Part shown: positions 7,857 to 16,766 of the stretch, piece after piece
Layout: each line of letters starts with the position of its first letter
Numbering within the stretch: position 1 is the first letter of the stretch
NCBI GenBank assembly: GCA_029856295.1
Contig: JAHQWS010000262.1
Coordinates: 1-24,823 of the forward strand
DNA: 24,823 bases
Reading direction: 5' to 3'
From: Promethearchaeia archaeon
GTDB lineage: Archaea; Asgardarchaeota; Lokiarchaeia; Sigyniarchaeales; SOKP01
Notes under the pieces: generated by a model
The model's input: only the letters and a program-made list of their open reading frames with translations
Databases searched by the model: none
Told to the model about the DNA's origin: nothing
Translations under genes and position numbers: made by a program

Positions 7857-9152
7857 TTAATCTTTTCGAGAATCAGCCATTTTAAGATTTTCACTGTTAC
7901 TTCCCCTTATATCTTTTACAAATAAATGGGGAATTATTGAGAAGAGAACAATTATCGCGCCGACTAGAAAGATTAACGGAGTTGGAACAGTTCCCGCTAC
8001 ACCTCCTCTCACGATTGGAATTCCATATTGCAGCGCCAGCCAACCACCAAGAAAAACTCCAATTACCATGGGGATAGTTGCATTAAATAAATTCCAATAT
8101 CCACTAAATTGCCCTCGACCCTCCTCAGGATAAAGATCTTTTATCCAAGTTAATGTAGCAATTGTCCAGGCAATATAAAACATAAGCCAACATGTTCCAA
8201 ATATTAGTAATAGAAAAACGTCTAAGACCATTGCAAATATTATTAAAAAAAGTCCCATCATGAGAGCTGAAACAATTGCCACTTTTTTCCTACCTACCCG
8301 GTCGGTAAGAATACCAAAAGGATAAGCTAAAAGCATGGAAACGAGCATAGCAATGAAAATAAGAATTGAAGCCAAAGATAATGATATACCCACGTAATGT
8401 TGAAAATAAATTAATAAAAATGGAAAGAACACATTAAATCCAGTATTTAGAACGGCAACGGTTATTAATAACTTTACGAAATTCTTGTGATTTTTAAGTG
8501 TCCCTCCTTTAAATGTATTTTTAATGTGTACGTAAACAGAGATATTCAAAGGTTTTAGATCTTCTGAATCTTTGATTAAAAAGCCTCCTATTATCCCAAT
8601 AACCCCTACAACAATTCCAACTACATAAAAATATGCAAAATATCCAAATGCTTGAATGAAAAACCCGGAAACTCCATAAGTTATTATCAAAGCTATTAGA
8701 AAGACTAATTGAACAATCCCCATAATTTTGCCCCTATTTTCTTCGGTCGTTACATCCGTAACATACGCATTAAATCCCGCATTCAGCGCTGTAGACCCAA
8801 AAAAAGTCATTATCGAATCAAATAATATTGCAATCATGACTGCTAAAATAATTGGTCTAAAAAATGCCGCTAAGGGAAACATCGCCGTAGTTATGCCCCA
8901 AAATATAAAACTTACAAAAATGATGGTTTTTCTCTTGCCTTTCACATCGCTATAAGATCCCATGATAACTGCCGCTATAGTCCCCACAATTGTGGTAACT
9001 GCTACGAGTATGGAAATATATAGAGGAACGGGTGCTATGACATTATACATAAACACGTTATAATATTGATTCTCTACAGCCCATGCGATCTGACCGGCAA
9101 AATTTATGAGAATTATAGCTAATAAAACTTTTCGTGGAATTTTTTCACTCAT
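7857..9152 (-). CDS. Major facilitator superfamily (MFS) transporter
   Basis: The 431-residue protein has about 12 hydrophobic segments in two halves. Both halves carry the MFS loop motif: GSYSDVKGKRK after segment 2 and GILTDRVGRKK after segment 8. A central cytoplasmic loop (ending KDSEDLKPLN) separates the halves. It should be a secondary transporter in the cytoplasmic membrane. The layout resembles sugar and oligosaccharide permeases of the GPH/SLC45-like branch, but no substrate-deciding residue can be read. AAGGT precedes the ATG. The gene follows the 676-residue barrel enzyme on the same strand after 75 bases, so co-transcription and a shared substrate are likely. In context it is the best candidate importer for whatever the sulfatases and hydrolases act on. 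Confidence 0.88.
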   Translation of the reverse strand: MSEKIPRKVLLAIILINFAGQIAWAVENQYYNVFMYNVIAPVPLYISILVAVTTIVGTIAAVIMGSYSDVKGKRKTIIFVSFIFWGITTAMFPLAAFFRPIILAVMIAILFDSIMTFFGSTALNAGFNAYVTDVTTEENRGKIMGIVQLVFLIALIITYGVSGFFIQAFGYFAYFYVVGIVVGVIGIIGGFLIKDSEDLKPLNISVYVHIKNTFKGGTLKNHKNFVKLLITVAVLNTGFNVFFPFLLIYFQHYVGISLSLASILIFIAMLVSMLLAYPFGILTDRVGRKKVAIVSALMMGLFLIIFAMVLDVFLLLIFGTCWLMFYIAWTIATLTWIKDLYPEEGRGQFSGYWNLFNATIPMVIGVFLGGWLALQYGIPIVRGGVAGTVPTPLIFLVGAIIVLFSIIPHLFVKDIRGSNSENLKMADSRKD

Positions 9153-9227
9153 ATTTAAAGTACCTTTTATAGTCTATTAATTATAACACTAAATATGTTA
9201 ATATAATAAGCTTTCTATTTACCGATA

Positions 9228-11258
9228 TTAATTTTGAATGAGAAATTCCATACCATAATGATCAACCATTCTATTGAAGGCTTCAGACGCAGATCCATTC
9301 CCCCAGTCATAAATTGTGAATCCTCCCATACCTAGCCCATCGGGACTGGTTTTTCCCCCATGCCCATAATTCTCCATCATAAATCCATAATCTGTTTCAT
9401 TAAAAAAATCCCATGCTTTTTCCCATTGGATTTTTGTTTGAGGGTTTAGGGGACAGTACATCATAACAAAAGATGCTCTTAACGCCGCTAATCCTCGCTG
9501 AATATATTCTTTACACTTTAATTTTATACCATATTTAATAATCAACTCAGAAAATAAGCTCTGACGGGCATCATTCCATTCTCCATCAGTATTCATAACC
9601 CCAAATCCTCCTAATGAATCTACATAAATATAAGGGGGTTGCCATGATGCCTGAGTCATAAGTAGTTCATCCAAGACTCTCTGCCCTATTTTCAAGAATT
9701 CCTTTTTGCGTATAGAATAATAACATTCTAATAAAGCTTCTGCAGTCCAAAACATCGAAAAATTACATTGTTTAAATATGTTATTTCTTTCAAATTTTTG
9801 CCCAATTCGATTTGAGCCAAATCGACAGCAAGACCAATACGTTTCGAAATCTTCCCATTGTCCTTTAGGAATAATAGTTTTTATAATTGGATCCATAGCT
9901 TTAAGAGCAGTTTCTCTATATTTTTCATTGTCTGTTAATTTGAATAGTTGTATAAGGAATGTAATTGACATGGATGTTTCTGGAGATTTTTCTAACACGC
10001 CCAAAGGTTTTAATGTATTAAAATCTAACCAAGTTGGAAAAAAACCATCCTCGGCTTGTAATTCTAATAAAGCATTAGCATATCTCTCAGCATATTCTAG
10101 TAATCGGTCATCCTGCTCAAGCTCTCTGTACCAACGAATCATATTTAACGCAGTATAACTCATATCTAAAATATGATAAGGTGCTAAGCGAGAATCAGTC
10201 TTAAAAGGATTTCTATTTGAATTTCCCCAAAAATAGTGATCCCAGCTCTTAGAACGATACACTTTCTTTCCATTTATTTCTCTCCTTTCTAATTCTGTTC
10301 CAATAACAGAGGGAAAAATCCCTTCTTTTTGAGGAAAACTAAGAGCTAATTCTTTAGTCAGACATGCTTTTTCTAGATAATCTTTATTATTTGTATGAAT
10401 AGCATATCTATATAAACCTGAAGCAGATCTGAGTGAAGAAAACCAAGCTTGATTCCAAATGGAACGAAATTCTCTCTCGTTATAGGGTTGTTTATAATTA
10501 GGGCTCTGAGTGGCATTTACAACAAAAACAGGAGCACCCACTTTTTTTCCATTAATCGTAAATTCTTGCCATACCTGTTCTTTCCATCTATTAAACGCCC
10601 AATCATATGTGATTTCAACATACTCAGTTAAGTCTGGAAGCAATGGTTTACCTTGTTTATATAATTTTTCTCCCCATTTCGCCCATAAGAATTCTAAAAC
10701 CTTTCGCCAAGGATTTTTTCCTATTTCACTCCCTTCAAAATACATTATATAAAATCCGAATTGGACTATCCCCGGAGTATATCTCGCTCCTTTTCCCTTA
10801 ACAAATAATACATGGTCTTTTACGCGTGTACAGCTCATTCCTAATATTAGATGATTATTTGGAGCATCTAAATCAAGATACCAGCGAGGTTTTTTTCTAT
10901 CTGTATGGGCTTCCGGAGTTTTATAAGAAGTAGATAATATGTCTAAATCTGGGATAACTATAAGTACTCTTTTTGGATTGGACACTATTAAAGCAGGCGA
11001 ACGGAATACATGCTGATCTATCACATGGTTTTCTGTAGGTGTTAAATGAGGGGTCCAATGGAAAGTTGGGATAAAATCGGGTTTTAATATTATTTTCCAA
11101 TCATCTTGTGTAGCGGTCTGATCTAAATGATAAGAAAACTTTAAATGCTGTATATTATCTGAAATTTTCGTTATTGTGATTTCAGATTCAATATTTATAA
11201 TTGAATCAACATAAAATTCAAAACTTGAACTTTTAAATTTAATCTGTTGTTTTATCAT
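9228..11258 (-). CDS. Large helical-barrel (alpha/alpha) glycoside-hydrolase-like protein
   Basis: The 676-residue product has an N-terminal beta-rich domain (about 1-200). A long helical region follows, with repeated aromatic and acidic motifs typical of (alpha/alpha)6-barrel carbohydrate enzymes: WNQAWFSSLRSASGLYRYA, YTALNMIRWYRELE, LLELQAEDGFFPTWLD, SMSITFLIQL, WNDARQSLFSELI and DYGFMMENYGHGG. The regular helix pairs and the acidic EDGFFPTW and EWNDAR segments are what glycosidases or lyases of this fold use for catalysis. I cannot place it in a numbered family. There is no signal peptide. The MFS transporter gene follows 75 bases downstream on the same strand, suggesting import and cytosolic processing of a glycan. 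An epimerase of the same fold is an alternative. Fold confidence is moderate and activity is inferred. Confidence 0.6.
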   Translation of the reverse strand: MIKQQIKFKSSSFEFYVDSIINIESEITITKISDNIQHLKFSYHLDQTATQDDWKIILKPDFIPTFHWTPHLTPTENHVIDQHVFRSPALIVSNPKRVLIVIPDLDILSTSYKTPEAHTDRKKPRWYLDLDAPNNHLILGMSCTRVKDHVLFVKGKGARYTPGIVQFGFYIMYFEGSEIGKNPWRKVLEFLWAKWGEKLYKQGKPLLPDLTEYVEITYDWAFNRWKEQVWQEFTINGKKVGAPVFVVNATQSPNYKQPYNEREFRSIWNQAWFSSLRSASGLYRYAIHTNNKDYLEKACLTKELALSFPQKEGIFPSVIGTELERREINGKKVYRSKSWDHYFWGNSNRNPFKTDSRLAPYHILDMSYTALNMIRWYRELEQDDRLLEYAERYANALLELQAEDGFFPTWLDFNTLKPLGVLEKSPETSMSITFLIQLFKLTDNEKYRETALKAMDPIIKTIIPKGQWEDFETYWSCCRFGSNRIGQKFERNNIFKQCNFSMFWTAEALLECYYSIRKKEFLKIGQRVLDELLMTQASWQPPYIYVDSLGGFGVMNTDGEWNDARQSLFSELIIKYGIKLKCKEYIQRGLAALRASFVMMYCPLNPQTKIQWEKAWDFFNETDYGFMMENYGHGGKTSPDGLGMGGFTIYDWGNGSASEAFNRMVDHYGMEFLIQN

Positions 11259-11347
11259 TTACTTAATACGATTTATGAATGCTACTATATTCTTCTTTGA
11301 ATTATAAAAAGGGTTTTTTATGAAAAATCAAATTTTTTATTAATGCC

Positions 11348-11845
11348 TTATTCATTCTGTGAAGTGGATAGATATTTTATCCAGGTCTTTTTGTCTTTTT
11401 CTAATAGAGATATTACTAAGTGAAGTGTATTAAATTCAGGATTATTGCGATATTTTTCTTTAAAATTCTCAATTTGCTCATGTGCTTGGTGGATTTCATT
11501 AGACTCGATAAAGATATCATACTTTTCATTTAAAATAAGACATTCTTTTTCAATTTCTGTTGCGAAAAACTTTTTTTGTTCCTTTTTGGCCATTAATTGA
11601 AGGAGATCCTCTTGTTCTTTTATGCGATACATCATGTTATAACGAATCGCCAATTCAATAATTTGATTAGCAAGTTTCATCACTTTTTCGTTATTTCCTT
11701 CAATCATATTTGATTCTTGAATTGATTTTAAATCATCAATTTTTTGCATAACATCTAATTTGTTCATTTTTTTAAGTTGTTCAGTATCTTTTCCTTCTTC
11801 TGAACCCTTTGCTTTCTTAGCTGATTTTTTGTCCTTCTTCTTCAT
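11348..11845 (-). CDS. Hypothetical charged helical protein
   Basis: I do not recognise this 165-residue protein. The first 25 residues are lysine-rich and probably disordered (MKKKDKKSAKKAKGSEEGKD). The remainder is predicted all-helical with heptad-like leucine/isoleucine spacing (about 25-160), as in coiled coils or TPR-like hairpins; IIELAIRYNMMYRIKEQEDL reads like a helix of a repeat. There are no cysteines, signal peptide or membrane segments. The basic tail could bind nucleic acid or acidic membranes, but that is a guess. It lies just upstream of the barrel enzyme gene on the same strand (about 90 bases) and is divergent from the metallohydrolase gene. Confidence 0.65.
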   Translation of the reverse strand: MKKKDKKSAKKAKGSEEGKDTEQLKKMNKLDVMQKIDDLKSIQESNMIEGNNEKVMKLANQIIELAIRYNMMYRIKEQEDLLQLMAKKEQKKFFATEIEKECLILNEKYDIFIESNEIHQAHEQIENFKEKYRNNPEFNTLHLVISLLEKDKKTWIKYLSTSQNE

Positions 11846-12073
11846 GGTTTTATACTAAATTTTTTTTTGGTATTCTATATGAGACTAAACAAATTATAAT
11901 ACAATTTTATTATAAATTTTTGCATTTCCTTTTATAATTTCAAATTCAATGAGCAGAAAATGTAAATGATGCTAAAGAAATCTCGTACTATTATAATTAA
12001 AAGCATTAAAATTAAAAAAGATAAATAAAAGCAATGATATCATCTTATTTAATTATCAAATAACGTGATTGAC
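11846..12073. promoter_or_regulatory. Divergent intergenic control region
   Basis: This 228-base AT-rich region separates divergently transcribed genes (11845 minus, 12074 plus) and must hold both promoters. TATA-like runs occur on both strands (for example tttattataaattttt near 11907-11923), but none stands out enough to assign. I see no other gene here. Confidence 0.35.
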
Positions 12074-12976
12074 ATGTCGTATGTTGAAGTAACCAAGAAT
12101 GTAGTTATGATGATACCATCCAAACCATTGAGTAATATTAACAATGCTCCTCAAACTGTGACCTCAACCTGCATCTCACTCTCAGATTCCATAGTTTTTG
12201 TCGATTGTGGTGTATATCATGATATAATCAGGAAATTTAAAATTGATATGGAAGAAAAGTTTCGGAAGAAAACATCCCATCTCATTTTTACTCATCCTCA
12301 CTGGGATCACGTAATTGCTATAGAGATTTTCAAAGATAAAGAGATAATTATCGCAGAATCAGGTATTCCAGAAATTGAAAGCCTAATAAGAAGAAAAAAA
12401 GATAAATCAAGTGAAGAATGCATTAAAATTTTTGATGTTGAGGAGAATATGGCTGAAATTATTGCAAATGCGGAGATATTTATACCTAATATTATTGTAA
12501 AGGATGAATTATGGTTAGGAGAAGGTAAAGAAGAACTTCTTTTTAAAGTAATAGGTGGACATAGCGGAGGATCTGCTTTTGTATACTTTCCCCGCGATAA
12601 AACTCTCTGCGGGGGAGATAATTTACTTGAATGTTATGCTCAATTACCGGGAAATCCAGATGAAGCTTTACAAATCTACCGTCATTGGGAATCTTTAGAT
12701 ATAGAAAAAGCAATTCCAGGACATGGTACGGTTGTGAATAAAGATTATATTTCAAAAATAAAAAGGTATTATGAAGATTTAATTTCATTTTTAGAGGAAA
12801 TTAGCTCTAAAAAACTATCTGTAAAAGAAGCCCTTAATCATCCAAATTTACCTGAATATTTCGGAAAATCGCAAACAAATTGGACAGAAGGCTGTTTTCC
12901 AGATGCACAATGGATAGAAAATACAGTAAAATCTTGGTATCGAGCAATAAAGCGTAAAGAAAAAGGAAAAAATTAA
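12074..12976 (+). CDS. Metallo-beta-lactamase-fold hydrolase
   Basis: The roughly 300-residue protein has the full MBL zinc site: HPHWDH (H74, H76, D78, H79), GGHSGG (H163), GGDNLL (D182) and PGHG (H217). It is cytosolic and should be a zinc hydrolase; glyoxalase II-like, lactonase-like or other thioester/ester activity cannot be distinguished. The frame is open from a GTG at 12065, but GTGAT there reads better as a ribosome-binding site four bases before the ATG at 12074, so I use the ATG. The C-terminal part (about 225-300) is helical and specific to a subgroup. It is convergent with the aldo/keto reductase gene, which ends 38 bases away. Confidence 0.88.
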   Translation: MSYVEVTKNVVMMIPSKPLSNINNAPQTVTSTCISLSDSIVFVDCGVYHDIIRKFKIDMEEKFRKKTSHLIFTHPHWDHVIAIEIFKDKEIIIAESGIPEIESLIRRKKDKSSEECIKIFDVEENMAEIIANAEIFIPNIIVKDELWLGEGKEELLFKVIGGHSGGSAFVYFPRDKTLCGGDNLLECYAQLPGNPDEALQIYRHWESLDIEKAIPGHGTVVNKDYISKIKRYYEDLISFLEEISSKKLSVKEALNHPNLPEYFGKSQTNWTEGCFPDAQWIENTVKSWYRAIKRKEKGKN

Positions 12977-13014
12977 AATAAATTGTTATTTGAGTGATTG
13001 GTTCGCTAATAAAT

Positions 13015-14232
13015 TCAATTCAAGATCTCAGAAACTTCTTTGCCGTCCTTAAAGATAAGATTTGCTTTTTCCATCATATTAGGAATATCAATTTGTTGGG
13101 GGCATTTATCTACACATTCCCCGCATTGGATGCAAAGAGATGCTGCTCCTTCAGTCTCATCTCCCTCGGCGTTCTTCTTTTCTAGTTCCTCCGGAGTTTT
13201 TACCATACGGTCATAGAAAAAGGCAATTCTCATTCTACCCCGTTCCCCCCAATACGCAATTTCGTTCAATATTCGAAACACGCCCGGGATGGTGACTCCA
13301 TTAGGGCACGGCAGGCAATACCCACAGCTGGTGCACGGCACGACATCCAGTTTTTTATACACTTCCCGCAATTCAGAAATTGTCTGTAATTCCTCCTCGG
13401 AAAGGATATTGATCCCCGATTTATCTGCAGATTCTACATTCTCTACAACCTGCTGCATGGTACTCATTCCGCTTAATACAACTGAAACTTCGGGCTGGTT
13501 CCAAAGGAATTGTAAAGCCCAATCGGCCATACTCCTTTTATTTTTTGATTTAACTAATACTTTCTTAATTTCTGGTTTTGTATCTAATTTATGCTCTGGA
13601 ATAGCCAGCTTACCTCCGCGAATAGGTTCCATAATGATTACTGCGATATTTTTACTTCCCGCATATTTTAAACCTTTAGTGCCTGCCTGAAAATCAATAT
13701 CCAGATAATTATGCTGGATTTGGCAGCAATCCCAATCATAATAATCGATAATTTCCTTGAATGCATCAAACCCGTCGTGAAAAGAAAAGCCTATATACTT
13801 AAATTTTCCATTCTCTTTTGCATTTTCCATCTTATCTATTAAATTTAACTCTTTGATCTTTTCCAATCTTTCCCTATTTAACCCATGGAATAGATAAATA
13901 TCTGGATTTGTCTGCATTCTTCCAATCTGTTCGTCAAGATAAGTGTCAAAATCTTCTCTCTTTTTTACGAACCATATGGGACATTTTGTCACAAGATGTA
14001 CTTTCTCCCGATATCCATCTTTTAACGCTTTTCCAACCAATACTTCACTTTCACCCATATGGTAAGGATATGCCGTATCCACATAATTTACGCCATTATC
14101 GATTGCATAACGAATCATTTTAATTGCCTCATCTTCGATAATTTTAAATTGTTTATCTACTGGCAACCGCATAGCACCGAATCCTAACGCAGATACTTCC
14201 CAGCCTAACGAACCCATCTTTCGATATTTCAT
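13015..14232 (-). CDS. Aldo/keto reductase with two C-terminal 4Fe-4S motifs
   Basis: From the ATG at 14230-14232 the protein has 405 residues and opens with MKYRKMGSLGWEVSALGFG, the usual start of this family. The AKR tetrad is present: D52, Y55 (VDTAYPY), K83 (LVTK) and H116 (LFHG). A ferredoxin-like region follows with CTSCGYCLPCP (C300, C303, C306, C309) and CIQCGECVDKCP (C367, C370, C373, C377), so two 4Fe-4S clusters are expected. Such enzymes are widespread in anaerobic bacteria and archaea and probably couple NAD(P)H to ferredoxin-linked carbonyl reduction; the substrate is unknown. The frame also extends upstream to a TTG at 14277, but that extension is hydrophobic, low-complexity and unlikely to be translated. 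Parts of the gene (around 13270-13340) are clearly more GC-rich than the neighbours. Confidence 0.92.
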   Translation of the reverse strand: MKYRKMGSLGWEVSALGFGAMRLPVDKQFKIIEDEAIKMIRYAIDNGVNYVDTAYPYHMGESEVLVGKALKDGYREKVHLVTKCPIWFVKKREDFDTYLDEQIGRMQTNPDIYLFHGLNRERLEKIKELNLIDKMENAKENGKFKYIGFSFHDGFDAFKEIIDYYDWDCCQIQHNYLDIDFQAGTKGLKYAGSKNIAVIIMEPIRGGKLAIPEHKLDTKPEIKKVLVKSKNKRSMADWALQFLWNQPEVSVVLSGMSTMQQVVENVESADKSGINILSEEELQTISELREVYKKLDVVPCTSCGYCLPCPNGVTIPGVFRILNEIAYWGERGRMRIAFFYDRMVKTPEELEKKNAEGDETEGAASLCIQCGECVDKCPQQIDIPNMMEKANLIFKDGKEVSEILN

Positions 14233-14468
14233 AATCATCAAAAAAAATAAGTTTTCTAAAACTAGATTTGTTAACAAATATTAATTTTACGTTTAATAAA
14301 TTAAAGTATATATAAATGAAACTTATCATTTTTCTTCAATCTTCTCTTTCCTATAGTCTCCTAAGGGAAGCACTTCGAACTCTTAAAGAAGGATCACATT
14401 ATCTGGAATTGCATTAATACCAAAATGGCGAAATTTTGGATTTTACCTCCATTCTTTTTTTTGAAAGG

Positions 14469-15161
14469 TTAAGATAACATAAAATTAACGGCTGCTTTTA
14501 AATGAATTTTTAAGGTATCAAAAAGTATCACATCTACATCATCTTGTTTAATTAACATCGGGATTTCTGTGCATCCGAGAATAATCCCTTGAGCCCCCTG
14601 CTGTTTCAGATTACCGATAATTTTTAAAAATTTGTGCTTTGTATGATTCAAAAATGTACCTCGGGCGAATTCGTTATAGATTGAATCATGAATGTAATTT
14701 CTCTCTTCTTGATTCGGCAAAAAGACGGTTAGACCGTATTTTTCAGTTATTTTCTCGGCATAATAACCCCCTTCCATTGTAAATTTCGTCCCTAACAATC
14801 CGACCGTGTTAATTTTTTCTGACTTAATCACTAGTGCCGCCTCATCGACCACATGAATTAAAGGAATGGAAATATTCCTTTCAACCTCATCTGCGATTTT
14901 GTGCATGCTATTGGAGCATATAACTATAGCAGAGCAATCTGCGGCTTCCAATTTCTTACAGATATCTATCATTATATCTGCAATTTTAATCCATTCATCC
15001 TTGTTTTGAAGTGGAAGAATTTCTTCAAAATTTACCGAATATAGTAAAATCTTTGCCGAATTCCATTCTCCTAACCTTTGATTTACCATCTCGTTAATTG
15101 TTCGGTAATAATCAAGCGTGTTTTCCCAACTCATGCCTCCAATTAATCCCAGAAGCCTCAA
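14469..15161 (-). CDS. Aspartate/glutamate racemase family protein
   Basis: The 230-residue protein has the family opening LGLIGGMSWENTLDYYRTIN and the two half-sites: CSNSMHK (82-88) and GCTEIP (196-201). Classical aspartate racemases use two cysteines. Here the first catalytic position, directly before the asparagine, is S83, while the second is C197. This matches the arrangement of the E. coli YgeA-type amino-acid racemase, where a threonine is at position 83 and the cysteine at 197. A cofactor-independent racemase with substrate preference unlike classical AspR is therefore expected. The start is TTG (15159-15161) with TGAGGT (15170-15175) eight bases upstream as ribosome-binding site. 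It follows the DUF1761-type gene on the same strand. Confidence 0.88.
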   Translation of the reverse strand: MRLLGLIGGMSWENTLDYYRTINEMVNQRLGEWNSAKILLYSVNFEEILPLQNKDEWIKIADIMIDICKKLEAADCSAIVICSNSMHKIADEVERNISIPLIHVVDEAALVIKSEKINTVGLLGTKFTMEGGYYAEKITEKYGLTVFLPNQEERNYIHDSIYNEFARGTFLNHTKHKFLKIIGNLKQQGAQGIILGCTEIPMLIKQDDVDVILFDTLKIHLKAAVNFMLS

Positions 15162-15218
15162 AATCTTTTACCTCAAAATTAAATAAAGTTATCGTAAACA
15201 AAAAAAAAATAATTAAAT

Positions 15219-15620
15219 TTATTGCCATAGGGCTAAAATTAATCCTGACACCAAAAAAGCCACTAAATAAGCACCATATTCTATAAGAAATAATTTTACG
15301 CCCCTATCGTTGAAGATATTCTGGTTTATCGCTAGCATTGCTACAAACCCCGCCCATAAAAGCAAACTCATTAGTAAAGCAGAACCTAGATCGTTCCAAC
15401 CTGTCAGATCCAAAAGTACCTCAAGTATAAGCACAGTTATGATACTCGTAAACACCATAACAATTGATTCTTTGATAATTTTTGATTTTTCTACCCCTTC
15501 TTTACCAACTAACTCGAGCCACATATTACCAAAAATTTGCGGGTAATACCAGAAAAACACTATTAAGAAATATATAATACCAACAACAATTACGGCCACC
15601 CAATTAATATCTATTGCCAA
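15219..15620 (-). CDS. DUF1761-type small membrane protein
   Basis: The 133-residue protein has four hydrophobic segments (about 8-27, 50-70, 80-98 and 112-132). It carries the WYYPQIFGNMWLELVG stretch after the first segment, which is the recognisable element of the DUF1761 family (small integral membrane proteins of unknown function). Its place is the cytoplasmic membrane. The start appears to be TTG with a GTGAGAT stretch a few bases upstream. It lies between the TspO-like gene upstream and the racemase gene downstream (57 bases), all on the minus strand, so a loose operon is possible. Confidence 0.75.
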   Translation of the reverse strand: MAIDINWVAVIVVGIIYFLIVFFWYYPQIFGNMWLELVGKEGVEKSKIIKESIVMVFTSIITVLILEVLLDLTGWNDLGSALLMSLLLWAGFVAMLAINQNIFNDRGVKLFLIEYGAYLVAFLVSGLILALWQ

Positions 15621-15769
15621 CTTATCTCACTTTAATTTAATTAGTTTTTCATAAATCATATGTATTAAATGAACTACCTTAATACAATATTTAATTATTA
15701 TTTATTTAAATTATAAATCCGTATAAAAAAGAATAGTCCAAGCTTTAAGAAAGAAGCTTTAGGAATTAA

Positions 15770-15788
15770 AGGGGTAATAATATCCCCT
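15770..15788 (-). terminator. Short GC hairpin downstream of the TspO-like gene
   Basis: AGGGG (15770-15774) and CCCCT (15784-15788) form a five-base-pair GC-rich stem around a nine-base loop, 27 bases past the TspO-like stop codon. In this AT-rich DNA it stands out. It could mark transcript termination or processing; there is no long T tract immediately after it. Confidence 0.3.
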
Positions 15789-15814
15789 CTGTTAGAACAT
15801 CATTGACAAATTTC

Positions 15815-16591
15815 TTACTGACGGTTTTTGATTAGGAGATATACTAAATTTGCACTAATTATTATAATTATAACGAGCGCAACGACAGCCAAATCATAAT
15901 AATCATCAATCCTTCTGATAATTATCCCTATTAAAGCCCAGATGGTAACTAGTGGATATACAAAATCCTTTCTGGTATTAAGGATTGTTAATGTAAGAAT
16001 CAATGCAACTATGATTACAATTACCGTCCATGTAAACGCTGGAATTCCAAACCCATCCCAGTTGATAGATACTAAGAAAACTGTAGTATTTGCGATCGTA
16101 GCTACAGTTATCCAGCCCAAATAAAGACTAAACGGAGTCCATATGATTATTTTTTCCCGCTTATTCAAATCCCCAAGTGCTATATTTAACCGTAGGTATA
16201 TTACGATTAAAGTTAAAAGTAATAATATCATAATAATCAAACTGAGCAAAATTAATTCATAAAGCCAGACGATTAACCATACACTATTGAATAGGCAACT
16301 TAACGAGAAAAAAATGCTGATTTGCTCTAAAAAAGGGATATCTTCCTTTCGAGTTTTAAAAACGTCCCTAGCTTGGTAAAAAACGTAAATAAGTAAGAAA
16401 AGGTAGATCACACTCCATATGCTAAATGTAATCCCTGCAGGGGTAAATAAATTAGGATATTTATTTGAAACTCCACCTACCGACCTCCCGTTAAAAATTT
16501 CAGTACCCGAGAGGGCGTTAAACACTATCATGATGATATATGCGATAATGTTGAAAATCTGCAGAAATTCTCTTCTCTTTTCATTCATCAT
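15815..16591 (-). CDS. TspO/MBR-like (tryptophan-rich sensory protein related) membrane protein
   Basis: The 258-residue protein has about seven hydrophobic segments. It includes NLFTPAGITFSIWSVIYLFL and PFSLYLGWITVATIANTT, which correspond to the conserved loop-helix elements of the longer TspO/tryptophan-rich-sensory relatives. Classical TspO is about 160 residues with five helices, so this is the extended form. Classical members bind tetrapyrroles or cholesterol; whether this branch does is unknown. A clear ribosome-binding site (AAGGAT, five bases before the ATG) supports the start. It is upstream of the DUF1761 gene on the same strand, across about 195 bases that contain a GC hairpin. 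Confidence 0.75.
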   Translation of the reverse strand: MMNEKRREFLQIFNIIAYIIMIVFNALSGTEIFNGRSVGGVSNKYPNLFTPAGITFSIWSVIYLFLLIYVFYQARDVFKTRKEDIPFLEQISIFFSLSCLFNSVWLIVWLYELILLSLIIMILLLLTLIVIYLRLNIALGDLNKREKIIIWTPFSLYLGWITVATIANTTVFLVSINWDGFGIPAFTWTVIVIIVALILTLTILNTRKDFVYPLVTIWALIGIIIRRIDDYYDLAVVALVIIIIISANLVYLLIKNRQ

Positions 16592-16766
16592 TTTAAATCC
16601 TTCTTATGCGATAATTTATAGCAATTATATAAAAATTTAAATTATCAAATTGATACTTTGAATAGTTTCTTACAATTTATATAATCCATTAAAATAATTT
16701 ATAAATTTTAATTTTACTTATACCTCATAATACCCCAGATTTTTTTGAGCAAGAGGATATAATATT

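Noticed and set aside
9778..10158. A 126-codon plus-strand frame
   Set aside because: It is antisense to the 676-residue barrel protein, is serine/asparagine-rich as expected of a shadow, and has no ribosome-binding site.
13289..13690. A 133-codon plus-strand frame
   Set aside because: It lies fully antisense to the aldo/keto reductase, whose catalytic and Fe-S motifs are intact, and its translation has no recognisable features.
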